Source: Cyrtodaria siliqua (taxonomy: Eukaryota > Mollusca > Bivalvia > Adapedonta > Hiatellidae). Taken from it: a stretch of DNA of 64,000 bases. The notes beneath the pieces are model-generated. The model made no database searches. It saw only the letters and a list, made by a program, of their open reading frames with translations, and had not been told where the DNA came from. Shown here one piece after another: positions 23,201 to 32,940 of the stretch. Position numbers and translations under genes: made by a program. Where the stretch lies: assembly GCA_037043455.1 (NCBI GenBank), contig JAWPHD010007172.1, forward strand, positions 62,001 to 126,000, given 5' to 3'. The stretch's first letter is position 1; the number at the start of each line of letters is the position of its first letter.

Positions 23201-24045
23201 TTCGTTTAACACAGAACTTAGGAAAAAAGCTAAATCAGACTTTGAAAAAGCTTTTTACAAACTTATGAACAACTCTGTGTTTGGCAAGACAATGGAAAAT
23301 CTACGCAAGCGGACTGACATAAAATTAGTAAGAACTGACGGCTCTGAAAATGAAAAGATAAAAAAAATAATAGCCAAACCCAACTTTAACAGGCGTATAC
23401 AATTTTCAGATGAATTATCAGCAGTACATGTAAACAAAACAAAATTAACATTAAACAAACCAATCTATGTGGGGATGTCAGTATTGGATTTATCAAAGTA
23501 TATGATGTATGATTGGTATTATAATACTTTGAAAAAAAGGTATGGAGATAACTGTACTTTATTATACACAGATACTGACAGCTTGCTTGTAGACATCAGA
23601 ACAGATGATGCATACAAAGACATGGCTGAAATGAAAGATGAATATGACCTAAGTGATTATCCTGAAAATCACCCAATGCATGATGATACAAACAAAAAAG
23701 TATTGGGTAAAATGAAAGACGAATGTGTTGGTGTTGCTATAGCTGAGTATATTGGATTAAGACCCAAGCTATATTGTATTTTGAGAGCGGATGAACAACT
23801 CATTAAAAAAAGCAAAGGGTGTAAAAACTTATGTAGTCAAAAAACAAATAAATTTTGAAAACTACAAGTATGCACTATTTAACAAGAAAAAACATAACCA
23901 TGAAATGAATATGATGCGATCAATAAAACATCAAATATTTGTCATAACAGTAAACAAAGTTACACTATCACCATTTTACTCAAAAAGATCCATCCGAGAA
24001 GATGGAATTACAACTGATGCACATGGTTTCTATAAAAACTTATGA
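20214..24045 (+). pseudogene. polB: Protein-primed family B DNA polymerase, four frameshifts
   Basis: In order: a lysine-rich N-terminal region, a CxxC...H zinc-finger-like segment (YFCDRCLHGYSGINLLNKH), exonuclease motif I (YADFES, about 21640), a Cys/His insertion resembling recombination endonuclease VII (CWICENI...DHCHFTGKYRG), Exo II (FHNLKGYDSHL), Exo III (YLKTDVTLLADVF), then polymerase motifs A (YYDANNLYGWAMSQS), B (NNSVFGKTMENL) and C (YTDTDSLLVDI). This is the invertebrate Polinton PolB type. It would replicate the element using a protein primer on linear ends. The frame changes near 21572-21577 (A-run), 23055-23066, 23203-23210 and about 23800-23830. All catalytic motifs remain recognisable, so the damage is recent or partly sequencing error. 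The 3' end overlaps the integrase by 16 bp. Confidence 0.92.
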
Positions 24046-24944
24046 ATTTGGGTATCAGCCGGAACAATAAGTAATTCTTCTTTGACAAATCCTCTCTGCG
24101 GCGCTGGTAATTTCAAATAATAAACTCTTATACCTTGCGTCACCATATAACTTTTAATCTTGTGAATATCTACACTCCACATTGGATCAGTTGCTCTGCG
24201 TCTTCCACCTTCTTGTTCCCCGGGTTGATATAAATATCTCACACTTGCATTCATACAGATAGGATCATCTTTTAATATTTTTGCTTCAACAGGAGGAGGC
24301 TTTTTTGTCTCCGCATTTATGGCTTTAACAACTTCTGGTAATCTTTTTACCCATTCTCTATTACGTTTTTGTGAATCTATTTCTTTAGCATACTGATAGC
24401 CAAACAATCTTTCAGCTAATGTTCTGTTAAATCTTTCCACTAAAGCTTGGTCTCTGTGTATTTCTGTTCTGCCTCGTCTGATATTTACTTAATGTTTTGC
24501 CATCAACTGCGATACTGCACCCATAAATTCTCTGCCTGGATCCACTTGTAATAACTTTGGATATTTCAAATGTCGACTGTATATTTTCTCAAATGCTTTA
24601 GCAACTTCTTTGCTATCCTTGGAAGTCAGTGGCTCTGCTTCTTTATATCTACTTGCAATATCAACAACAGTCAACGCATATTTATATGTCTTGCGTCCAC
24701 GACCAAAGCCAAAAGTATCATGCGGCAGAAATAACAAATCAGCTTGATGCACTCCATTCTTAGCAGAAACATCAAACCTGGGTCTAACTATTTTCTTTGG
24801 TGCGGGTAAATAAATCTGCCACACAGCTTGTTTCTTTAAAAATTCTAATGCCTTTTTTTCACTGACACCAGCCTCTTTTGCTAATTTTTTAACTGCTGTG
24901 TAACCTTTCCAAAATCCTTTTGGGCTGTAATAAATCTTTTCCAT
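24030..24944 (-). pseudogene. int: Retroviral-type (rve) integrase, one in-frame stop
   Basis: Complete apart from a TAA at 24489-24491; both halves are in the same frame. The N-terminal half carries the first two catalytic acidic residues (HQADLLFLPHD and LLQVDPGREF). The third, glutamate, is in VERFNRTLAERLF directly after the stop. A C-terminal chromo/SH3-like region follows (VYYLKLPAPQRGFVKEELL). Polinton integrases of this kind join the linear element to DNA, giving 6-bp duplications as seen here. It is divergent from the small gene at 24989 with a 44-bp TATA-rich gap. Confidence 0.92.
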
Positions 24945-24988
24945 TTTTTTCTACTAAAGAATAAACTTTATATAACTATAAAGAAAAA
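24945..24988. promoter_or_regulatory. Bidirectional promoter (integrase / 103-aa gene)
   Basis: The 44-bp A/T-rich gap between two divergent starts contains CTTTATATAACTATAAAG, an almost perfect palindrome readable as a TATA element in both directions. Confidence 0.5.
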
Positions 24989-25300
24989 ATGGATATCACA
25001 ACTGCACAATTTGATGAACTGCTCGAAGAGCAATATCAAAATAGCACAAAGAAATGGACAGACTTGGAACTAAATAAAATATACACTATTACAGATACGA
25101 AAATAGTAGAAACTGAATATGGTCCATCCATGGTATTAACATTATTAGACAACGGTGAAGTATGGGTGCCTGATCATCTCAAAAATAAATTAGAGAAGAG
25201 TGCTAAACCACCATATTATATTCGACCACTTGGATTGAAACCATGTAAAAACAACAACAAAAATAGGTATCATGCATATGACTTAGTCTTTTCAAAGTAA
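24989..25300 (+). CDS. Conserved small Polinton protein, unknown function
   Basis: 103 residues, intact. An acidic N-terminus is followed by alternating beta-type segments (YTITDTKIVETEYGPSMVL, GEVWVPDHL) and a C-terminal Tyr/Lys-rich stretch. The pattern could be an OB-like nucleic-acid-binding fold, but I cannot show this. Pairing with the integrase on a shared promoter is compatible with a DNA-handling role. Confidence 0.55.
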   Translation: MDITTAQFDELLEEQYQNSTKKWTDLELNKIYTITDTKIVETEYGPSMVLTLLDNGEVWVPDHLKNKLEKSAKPPYYIRPLGLKPCKNNNKNRYHAYDLVFSK

Positions 25301-25361
25301 ACTTAGTCATTTCAAATCCAAAAAAGTCTAAAGTAATTATAGTTTTAAACTATTTTTTTTT

Positions 25362-25781
25362 TTATGAAATCAATTTGTACGCCACAAATCCAGTTGCAGC
25401 CATGCCCACCACAATAAACGTAATTTCTCTATTCTGTTGATCCGGAGATGGTGTATAAAAATCACTCAACTTGGGCTCCGGTTCTAAAAGCAAATGTTTG
25501 CCAGTTGTATAATAATACTGTTTTATAGCTTGGTCTACATCATCAAAAGTCTGCTCTGCATGATGTTCTTTTTGCAGTTGTTTATTAATAAAATCTAATC
25601 TCTCTGTTCTTTTTTTATTCCACTCCGCTTGTGCTGCGTTTAATTGTTCCACTGCTTTGTCATGCCTTTGTCTTTCCTCATCTGAATGACTTCCCATTTT
25701 TGAAAAGAAATAATTTGAACCGCTAAACGCCAATGCATTTGTTAATGCGCCACCTATCATCATTGCTACTGCACTTGCCAT
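25362..25781 (-). CDS. Membrane-anchored coiled protein, likely virion-associated
   Basis: 139 residues, intact. A small/hydrophobic N-terminal segment (MASAVAMMIGGALTNALAF) is followed by a charged helical middle (DEERQRHDKAVEQLNAAQAEW) and a C-terminal hydrophobic segment (ITFIVVGMAATGFVAYKLI). It sits first in a run of small minus-strand genes downstream of the ATPase and capsid genes. I recognise it only as a Polinton-associated conserved protein. A TATATA motif lies about 20 nt upstream of ATG. Confidence 0.6.
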   Translation of the reverse strand: MASAVAMMIGGALTNALAFSGSNYFFSKMGSHSDEERQRHDKAVEQLNAAQAEWNKKRTERLDFINKQLQKEHHAEQTFDDVDQAIKQYYYTTGKHLLLEPEPKLSDFYTPSPDQQNREITFIVVGMAATGFVAYKLIS

Positions 25782-25841
25782 TTTTTTTTTATATATGTAT
25801 TTTTAAAATTATTTCATAATATCCGCAGGAATAATACCTTG

Positions 25842-26045
25842 CTAAATCAACATATCCCTCGTAGCCATTGCTAACATTATATCCACAGACAGCATCCCAA
25901 AATCTGTCATATTAAAATCTACTTTAGGTGCTGGTCTTTTTAGTAGTTTTCTGCCAATCTCAGAATATCCAACAGTTAGAAGTGTTTCCACTCCAGCGTG
26001 ATACATCATATTTACAATTTGTTTTCCGTCAATACTTGCTGCCAT
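25842..26045 (-). CDS. 67-aa small protein
   Basis: Short intact ORF, mixed hydrophobic, with no clear motif. It has its own A/T-rich leader (TCATATAAAAAAAATGGC) like its neighbours, which supports it as a gene. Its function is unknown; a minor virion peptide is possible by position. Confidence 0.5.
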   Translation of the reverse strand: MAASIDGKQIVNMMYHAGVETLLTVGYSEIGRKLLKRPAPKVDFNMTDFGMLSVDIMLAMATRDMLI

Positions 26046-26079
26046 TTTTTTTATATGATTATTTTTTTAAAATAAATTA

Positions 26080-26436
26080 TTAAAAATCAAACGGGTCTTT
26101 TGGTGCAACATGAACAGGTTGCACAGCTACAGGTTGCATAGCAGATTTCTTGTTATAAATATACAAACCCAACCCAGCAATGCCTAATAAAACCAGACAC
26201 GGTGGAATATAATTTTTGTATACGTTTATTTTGATTTTTTCTGGTTCTTCTTCACCTATTGTTATTTTTGTTATTTCATTTGCAGCATTTTGATTTGTAA
26301 CATCTTGAATCAAACGCTTTGCCTTTTTTGCCGCTGCTCCTTTTTTTCCAGCTTCTACTCGTTTTGGATTTTTTACTTTTTGTTGTTCAACAGGTTGTGT
26401 AACAACAGGTATAACTTCACTCTCTTGGTTCTCCAT
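26080..26436 (-). CDS. Basic single-span membrane protein
   Basis: 118 residues. A basic stretch near residues 23-42 (KNPKRVEAGKKGAAAKKAKR), a predicted membrane helix (PPCLVLLGIAGLGLYIY), and a short Pro/Val-rich tail ending DPFDF. The Lys/Ala-rich patch recalls DNA-condensing core peptides, but the membrane segment argues for a virion or membrane component. It overlaps the end of the preceding gene (26417-26902) by 20 bp. Confidence 0.6.
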   Translation of the reverse strand: MENQESEVIPVVTQPVEQQKVKNPKRVEAGKKGAAAKKAKRLIQDVTNQNAANEITKITIGEEEPEKIKINVYKNYIPPCLVLLGIAGLGLYIYNKKSAMQPVAVQPVHVAPKDPFDF

Positions 26437-26902
26437 TTATATTATCTGTATTTTTATTTTTATTAAAATCAATATGTCTGGCAGTTGTCAGTATTGCTGT
26501 AAATGGTGCTAAGCACATTCCATACCTGTAATACAACTCACAACAAGCACTTGTCAAAGCATGATTAATAAATGGGTCTTCCTCTAAATCTTCTATCAGC
26601 TTTGGTGGATCGGTTACATTAAAATATTTTGATACTCCCATCACATACAAGTTAATAAAAGAATTGCCTAAAGTCTTAGTCATGCTTGCCCCAAGCCTTG
26701 CTTCATATCTGCAGTAAAGTTTGTTAATTTCATCTGGGGGCATGCTATCTATATTCGTGAGTTGTATGTCTTTACCCAAATATTGACGACTACCACCGCC
26801 AGCCACTTTGGCTGATAATCTTTCTTTTTTTGTTTCTTGTTGCTTTGATTCATCTGGTTCCGTCTGTTCCGATATATTTTGTAATAGTTCTTCCGCATTC
26901 AT
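26417..26902 (-). CDS. Conserved Polinton protein, 161 aa
   Basis: The frame is open back to 27055, but the methionine at 26902 is chosen because it has the usual A/T leader (AATAATATAAAAATG). The upstream extension is low-complexity and hydrophobic. A charged N-terminus is followed by a conserved core (LYCRYEARLGASMTKTLG, then CCELYYRYGMCLAPFTAIL). I recognise the core as recurring in Polintons but know no function. It is intact. Confidence 0.6.
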   Translation of the reverse strand: MNAEELLQNISEQTEPDESKQQETKKERLSAKVAGGGSRQYLGKDIQLTNIDSMPPDEINKLYCRYEARLGASMTKTLGNSFINLYVMGVSKYFNVTDPPKLIEDLEEDPFINHALTSACCELYYRYGMCLAPFTAILTTARHIDFNKNKNTDNINGEPRE

Positions 26903-27143
26903 TTTTATATTATTAATCTTATTTTTTATCTTGAAATAAATATAAAATACAAAACAACTAACTGCGATATTTATGCAACTAGTAATTGTTAGTATTGTTA
27001 ATAGCATTGTTATTAATATTGCTATTTTTTTATTAACATTGTTAATTTGCTGCAAGCATTGCTATTAACATTGCTACTTTGCTGTTAGTATTACTATTAG
27101 CAACAAAGCAATGCTGTTAGAAAAAAAGAATTGCTGGTAGAAA

Positions 27144-27807
27144 TTATTCAACCCAATAACCAGTTGGTTGGTCAGTCCTCAAAATTAACTTTGAATATTT
27201 AGTCTTAGCTAAAGCTTTTCTTATTCTGGTTCTCTCTTCCAGCGTCGGAATAACATCATTTTCTCTCAAACAATTTTCAAAACTATCTCTGTCCTTGGTG
27301 TAAAACATACACAACCATTTTGCTTGCTCTCTCAAATCTTTCAATACAGAATTATATCTTTGTGAAATGACCCACACTGATTGTTTAGCGTGACGACCAG
27401 AAAATGCCAACTCTGACAACATATCTTTTTTCTTTGTTAATTCTTTTGTGGCTGAGCAATCGTCAATAATGTATAATGTGGGCTGGCCAGCATATCTTTT
27501 GAAAAACAAACGCAACAGTTCTTGTAGCATTTCTTTACCGTTGCTAACAGGATTGACAATTGTTATTTTTTTATCTATCGGGTTTCTCACATCACCTATC
27601 CAGGATCTATTTTTATAAGCCTCGTTCCACTCTATGGTTGGACACAATATAATTATATGTTTAAAAACTCCAACATTCTCTTGTTCAAGTATGTCAAGAA
27701 CAAACTCTGTTTTTACCACAGCCTGTCTGACCACAAATAATGGCACTGTGTGAATATTTAGGATATTTTTGTTGCAAACTAGTATCGTACTTCTTTGAAT
27801 CTTCCAT
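27144..27807 (-). pseudogene. Packaging ATPase (FtsK/HerA-A32 type), frameshifted
   Basis: The start at 27807 overlaps the capsid gene by 29 bp. Walker A (CGQTGCGK) is encoded just after the start, and a T-run at 27710-27714 (A-run in the gene) shifts the frame inside it. The remaining 190 codons are open and contain Walker B (TLYIIDDCSA) and the ISQRYNSVLKDLREQ sensor region. In Polintons and related viruses this ATPase pumps DNA into the capsid. Translational coupling to the capsid gene is suggested by the overlap. Confidence 0.85.
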
Positions 27808-29048
27808 CTTCGAAATTGATTTGCGCATCTTGTATTATATATATATAAATATTTAAAGTTTGATCTGCATCTGCATTTTTATTTATTAATATCGTTATGC
27901 TTTCACTGCCGTTTTCTATTCTTCTTCCACTGCCGTGTAATAAATTGTCATTACATGTTCTAAGGTCAAGCCACAAAGCATATGATTTTGTCAAATAGGT
28001 CTCAAGAGAAACACTGGTAAAGTTTAAGTCCCTCGCTGCTATTTCTGTCTCTTTGTTTCTTTTTGATGTCAAGGCAAAATATTTGTTGATTTCATCCCAA
28101 TGTTGATATGCCCTCATGCCCTGACTATACAACTGATTTGGTACTCCCTCTATTGTCATTTCAACCTTTTCAATCATTGGGTTGTAATAGGTTTCTGCGC
28201 TTGTTCTTTCTGGGTCTTCAAACAGCATTAGAATACCTTTCATGCTCCGTGCTGGTACATTAATGTTGATGTTACAAAGGGTTTCAGATTTGTTTGCTAT
28301 TATTTTTCTATGTCGCAAGATACGATCATACAAAAATGACATCTTACCATTGATTTGCTGTCTTATTTGTCTGGCTAATTCAACATCACTAACCGTATCA
28401 AATTCCAAGCAGATATTTTTTATTACATAAGATGCATCAGCATCACTGCTTTTGATAACTTTGTTATAATCGTTAAACGTTAATTCATATTCTAACCTAT
28501 CACCAAGCCCCGCTTGATAAAATGGCATATGACTTTCTAACATTTCAAAGTCCAGTGGAATACAAAATCTATTTCCATAAGCTGCTGCTATAGCTTCATC
28601 TCCGGTGTCTGCGGAAGCATCTCCCGCACCAACTCTTATGTTTTAGCATGTTTGCTTTACCAATACCTTGGTAAGCTATGTTTAATCTTTCAGTAGGGCT
28701 TTTCCATAAATCTACATAACAATGATATATATCACTGTCATCTATTGACATGACTTCATTGCCACTTATTCTTATTGTCATTTTTTTCACAATTGTTCTG
28801 CCCAGATTTTGAAATAGAGTAGCGTTGGCATCTGTTCTGCTTTTAAGTTCTATTTCAAAGGCAAGACGAGCAGTACCTGGAACTATCACATCATTAGTAC
28901 TTAGGTTGGGAAATCTCACAAGCAGTTGCTGATTTTAGTCTATTGTTGATGTATTATTAGTTATTACTACACTTGTGCGGATGCCTTTGGCACCATGAGG
29001 TTCTCTTAGTTTTCTATGAGGGCTGAGTTTGTTTCCGTAAGCCGACAT
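27779..29048 (-). pseudogene. Major capsid protein (double jelly roll), broken
   Basis: Starts MSAYGNKLSPHRKLREPHG at 29048. An in-frame TAA at 28935-28937 comes after 37 codons, then the frame continues to a single-base frameshift near 28635-28640. The last 254 codons (28543-27779) are open. MTIRISGNEVMSIDDSDIYH and LESHMPFYQAGLGDRLEYEL are hallmarks of Polinton major capsid proteins, which form hexon-like trimers. The length of about 420 residues is usual. It shares a divergent promoter with the coiled-coil gene at 29096. Confidence 0.88.
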
Positions 29049-29095
29049 TGTTTTTATTTTTTAAATATATTTTTTAAAATTAAATAAAATAAACA
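29049..29095. promoter_or_regulatory. Bidirectional late promoter (capsid / coiled-coil gene)
   Basis: The 47-bp gap reads CATTGTTTTTATTTT at one side and AAATAAAATAAACAATG at the other, with AAATATATTT in the middle: a near-palindrome ending in both start codons. AATATAT plus an A-rich leader recurs before most structural genes of the element. Confidence 0.55.
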
Positions 29096-30455
29096 ATGGC
29101 TGAAGGAGGATTTGAAAATCCTGCGTTCGATCCAGATGTTGATATGACTGAAGAAGACTTGGATAAATTACTTTTACGAATTTATACAACCTGACCCAGA
29201 ATTCCAGAGACAAATTGTAAATGAAAATAACTAGATTGATCAGCTTCAAGGGGAAGATAAAACAGAAGAACAGCTTACACAAAAAAAGTGGTTAGTAGAT
29301 TAATTTTTTACTGAAGTTAATGCTGAAATCAGCGGAATTGATTATAAAAATGATTTTAGAGTGGCTGAGGATGAAATTGGTAGAACAATGTTATATGCAG
29401 TTGGAACGGATGATGTTCCACTTACCTATTATAAGGGAAATAATCCAAACGAACCAATAAAGTTTTATAAGCTGGACACTTTAACTAAAAAATATGGTAT
29501 TGATTTTACCAGAAATATTTTAAAAGATTATGATTTATTAGTTCCACGTGAAAGAATTGCTCGGGGCAGAGCAGAATTAGCAGACTTGACAAAAATAGGA
29601 GATACCCTCACAAACGCAGGAGAAGATATACCAATGCAAACTTTTTCAACAACTGAAGATATGCAAAATGCGTTAGATGCCATAGGTTCAGCAGAGTGTG
29701 ATTTGAGTAATATAATAGATGAAACTCATCCTAAAACTGCTGTTCAAACACAAACAGAAGGTCTAACACTGCGAGAGATACGAGGTTTAGATAAGAGATT
29801 GCAAAGCTTTCGTGGAGAACTTACTAATAATCTCTCAAGGCTTACTGAGCTTGATAAAGATATAGCAAAAGAAAAACAAAAATTAGAACAAGCTAAGGCT
29901 GATGGTGATGAATTTCAGATAAAAAGAATTAGCGATCGCATCAAAGACCTTGAAGATGAAAGAAGTGCTCGACTTGAAGCGGCGAGTGAAAACAAAGAAG
30001 CATTACGCAGTCAAATAAACAGGATAAAAGAAACTATAAATAAGGTGTTAAAAGAAGACACAACATTGGGTGAGAGAATCAAAACCTTGTTTAGGGAGCA
30101 AGGTATTACTATTGTTAGTATTTTGACTGCCTTTGGTATGATTATCGGGGTATTAGTTGATGCCATTATTCCTACATCAAGTGCTGCTCCAACTCCAACT
30201 CCAAAACCTGATCCATCAAGTGTCAAGGACTAGATAAAAAAACAACTATTTAATCTTGGTAAACTTCTTGCCAACCTAGCTGGTAAAGCTGCTGCAGCAC
30301 TTCCAGGAGTTATTGGTGCAATAGTATCATGGCTTTTATCTGCAACAGGTAATGTAATTAATTGGCTTGGTAACAATCTATGGGCTTTGCTTGTGTTTGT
30401 TTCCGGTTTGTTGTATGTGGCAGCTAAAGAGTGGTTTAGTAAATCTCGTAGATAA
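29096..30455 (+). pseudogene. Long coiled-coil membrane protein, multiply broken
   Basis: Begins MAEGGFENPAFDPDVDM at 29096. It shifts frame near 29170-29180, then meets in-frame stops at 29232-29234, 29301-29303 and 30231-30233 before its natural end at 30453-30455. The main open part (29361-30230) has a long helical coiled coil (about residues 130-230 of that part) and a hydrophobic segment (ITIVSILTAFGMIIGVLVDAI). After the third stop come a Gly/Ala-rich stretch and a second hydrophobic segment. It is a recurrent Polinton protein of unknown function, possibly a membrane or virion component. It carries the most lesions of any gene here. Confidence 0.75.
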
Positions 30456-31710
30456 GTAATGCAGCAAGACCTATTACTATAGTACCAACAATTATAGTGG
30501 TTTTGTTATCTTCGTGTTCAATCGCTATTTTTTGTATTTCTGGTGGGTTATGTTCCACAGTTTTATGTATTGATGATTTATCAAAGTCAGAATGTTCCGG
30601 TAAAAATTTCTTTGTTGTGGTGCCTTGAAAAGGTTGAACAATTTTTGGTGGCACTGGTTTTACATTTACATCATTATTCAATCCTAATGCTTGTGCATCG
30701 GTTGCTATTACAATTTCATTATTGTAGTCTTGTATTGTTCCGATTCTTAATTCCATGTCGCTCGGAGACATATACAATCCACTTCCATAGACAAAATTTA
30801 CTTTACTTCTTGCATATTTTAGGGTGTTTTCATATCTTGAAATTTGATTGGGCAAGTCGATGGGACTATTTATTGCGTCCTCTACATTTGCTAAAAATTG
30901 TTTCTGTGCATCAAATGCTGTTCCAGTTCCAAGTATATCAGTTCTTGTTTGTGATTGTGAACCAAGAATTGCCCAGCAGTATGTTCTTATGCTTTCATTG
31001 ATTCTTTCTACTCCAGCTCTTGTAAATCCAGATGAACAATCTAGTATAAAAGTAGACCAGCTGTTGTCTGCCTCAGATCCTTGTGCAATGTAATCAATGT
31101 GATATGTTTTATCACTCTCATAGACTGTAAAACTCATCATTTTGTTGTCGTATACAGTATTTACCAAAGGATGATAACCAATATTTGTCCAGTAATTATA
31201 AATTGTTCCTAGACCATTATTATAGCTTTGTTTCTGTCTCCAGTCTGAATTTAAGTCAATGTTAAACTCCTTGCATATTCTCTCGTATGCGTTTCGGTTA
31301 TATGTGTTATTAAACGCATTCCAATTTGAGTCTTGCGGCATTGCTACACTCATCTCAAATAATATTCTTCTGACTTGGTAGTAGACATGAAATCGAAATA
31401 ACGAACCAACCAAAGTATCAGCTTTTAGATGATTGTTGAAATCAATGCCACATCCAGTTGTCGCACACCAAATAGCAAAGTTTAACTGATTCTGCCAAAA
31501 TAACATCCAATCTGTTCCCCAGCGTTGGACTATAGCATCTGATTTGACGTATGAAAGTTTGTATTTTTCAAAGACATTGGGAAATGATGCTTTAAAGCCT
31601 TTACCGTCTGATGTAATAACTATGTTTTGATTTATTATATCTATCACTTTCTTGCTGAAAGTATTTGAAAAGTGAGCATCCGGGTTATATTTGAATTCTT
31701 TAGAAATCAT
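30436..31710 (-). CDS. Intact 424-aa conserved Polinton protein
   Basis: The longest undamaged gene of the element. A mixed alpha/beta body is rich in Trp, Tyr and Asn (WCATTGCGIDFNNH, SWSTFILDCSSGF), then a proline-rich linker and a C-terminal membrane helix (TTIIVGTIVIGLAALLIYEIY). A tail-anchored surface or virion protein fits, but no family function is known to me. Divergent from the penton gene with a TATATATATATAT promoter; its 3' end overlaps the coiled-coil gene by 20 bp. Confidence 0.7.
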   Translation of the reverse strand: MISKEFKYNPDAHFSNTFSKKVIDIINQNIVITSDGKGFKASFPNVFEKYKLSYVKSDAIVQRWGTDWMLFWQNQLNFAIWCATTGCGIDFNNHLKADTLVGSLFRFHVYYQVRRILFEMSVAMPQDSNWNAFNNTYNRNAYERICKEFNIDLNSDWRQKQSYNNGLGTIYNYWTNIGYHPLVNTVYDNKMMSFTVYESDKTYHIDYIAQGSEADNSWSTFILDCSSGFTRAGVERINESIRTYCWAILGSQSQTRTDILGTGTAFDAQKQFLANVEDAINSPIDLPNQISRYENTLKYARSKVNFVYGSGLYMSPSDMELRIGTIQDYNNEIVIATDAQALGLNNDVNVKPVPPKIVQPFQGTTTKKFLPEHSDFDKSSIHKTVEHNPPEIQKIAIEHEDNKTTIIVGTIVIGLAALLIYEIY

Positions 31711-31746
31711 TTTTATTTGTGTTTTTATATATATATATTAAAAAAA
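31711..31746. promoter_or_regulatory. Bidirectional TATA promoter (424-aa gene / penton)
   Basis: 36 bp between divergent starts, containing TTTTTATATATATATATT and then A-rich sequence up to ATG. Confidence 0.5.
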
Positions 31747-32391
31747 ATGTTTCATACAATTTCAAACATAGACAACTCTATTAATTTACAACAGTATATC
31801 GATAATAGAGATGGAACTAAGCGCATTGGATTAAAGAGTTTTACATACACTATTGGTTGGTTTAATATTAATCATGAAGTCATAAAGACACGAAACCCAG
31901 ATAAAACAGAACGTTTACCAGATGGACTTTATAACTTTAAAGACTTGATAAGAGTTTTTAAAATTCTAAATGAAAAGATTACCCTGAACATTATTGTCCA
32001 AAGTGCTGAAGCCTTTATAGATACGCCAATAGAGACACGAATGTCAAGCGGTCTTTCAAAAATGCTGGGATTCGAGGACAGAAAATGGTTAAAAGGTACT
32101 AATTTCGGAGATTACCCAATTGATTTAGCTCCTTATAAACAGCTATATGTTCATCTGAAACAAGTTAATACGAGTAGTAATTATTTCAATGGTGCACCAA
32201 TCACTATTATAGGTATTGTACCTGTAGTAAATAAGCTGTTTGGAGATATAGTATATACAAGTTTTTATCCTGAATATCACTGTCTTATGAATGGTGCAAT
32301 TACTGAATTGAAAATAGAAGTCAGAGATGAGTATGGCAACAAGATAAATAATCACGGTTTGCCTATGAGTTGTGTTTTAGAAATTATTTAA
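31747..32391 (+). CDS. Minor capsid (penton-like, single jelly roll) protein
   Basis: The start chosen at 31747 follows the shared TATA/A-rich leader; the frame is open further upstream without a leader. 214 residues, intact. The C-terminal signature ELKIEVRDEYGNKINNHGLP followed by MSCVLEI is typical of Polinton and related viral minor capsid proteins, where a penton base fills the vertices. The N-terminus (ISNIDNSINLQQYIDN) is also typical. Confidence 0.75.
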   Translation: MFHTISNIDNSINLQQYIDNRDGTKRIGLKSFTYTIGWFNINHEVIKTRNPDKTERLPDGLYNFKDLIRVFKILNEKITLNIIVQSAEAFIDTPIETRMSSGLSKMLGFEDRKWLKGTNFGDYPIDLAPYKQLYVHLKQVNTSSNYFNGAPITIIGIVPVVNKLFGDIVYTSFYPEYHCLMNGAITELKIEVRDEYGNKINNHGLPMSCVLEII

Positions 32392-32418
32392 AAAATATAT
32401 TTTTATAAAAAAAAAACA

Positions 32419-32919
32419 ATGAGTATATTTGGACCACCAAGCCCTAAACAAAAAACAGGAGACTTGGAAGCTTTGATAGATATTGTTTCAGATTTACATA
32501 GGCGAGTTTTGCCTTTTGTTGACCAGTTTAATCATTTGAGAGATAGAGTTGATAATCTTAAATATGGGATTATAACAATATTTGCAGAGGCTAAGGGTCC
32601 ACTTGTGTTGAATAGAATACTCTCATTTGGTAATGGTGGGGCAGAATCAAATGTGGGGCATGTAATGACACGCCGTGGACGGATTATGGGAATAGGTTTA
32701 GCAAGTGACCGATTAGTTGGTGACGTAACTGTAATAGTTTCTGTCAATGGTGTTGAACAACCAAATTATGGTATAACGCTTCACATCATTCCACGCAATC
32801 ATGATAACTTTGATGAACCTTTAGAGATTGGTGCTGGTTCTGTTGTTAACTTTGTATGCAAGGTTGCTAACGCTACAGCTGTAAATACAGTGGCATCATT
32901 ATTAATTGAATTAATTTAA
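32419..32919 (+). CDS. Possible fibre/vertex-associated protein
   Basis: 166 residues, intact. A helical N-terminal part (LEALIDIVSDLHRRVLPFVDQF) is followed by a beta-rich C-terminal domain (VTVIVSVNGVEQPNYGITL, IGAGSVVNFV). A short coiled stalk plus beta head directly after the penton gene suggests a trimeric fibre-like protein. That is inference from layout only. Confidence 0.5.
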   Translation: MSIFGPPSPKQKTGDLEALIDIVSDLHRRVLPFVDQFNHLRDRVDNLKYGIITIFAEAKGPLVLNRILSFGNGGAESNVGHVMTRRGRIMGIGLASDRLVGDVTVIVSVNGVEQPNYGITLHIIPRNHDNFDEPLEIGAGSVVNFVCKVANATAVNTVASLLIELI

Positions 32920-32940
32920 TTTTTTATTTATTAATAAAAA

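Noticed and set aside
26902..27055. N-terminal extension of the 161-aa Polinton gene
   Set aside because: Hydrophobic low-complexity, lacks the usual leader; the downstream ATG has one.
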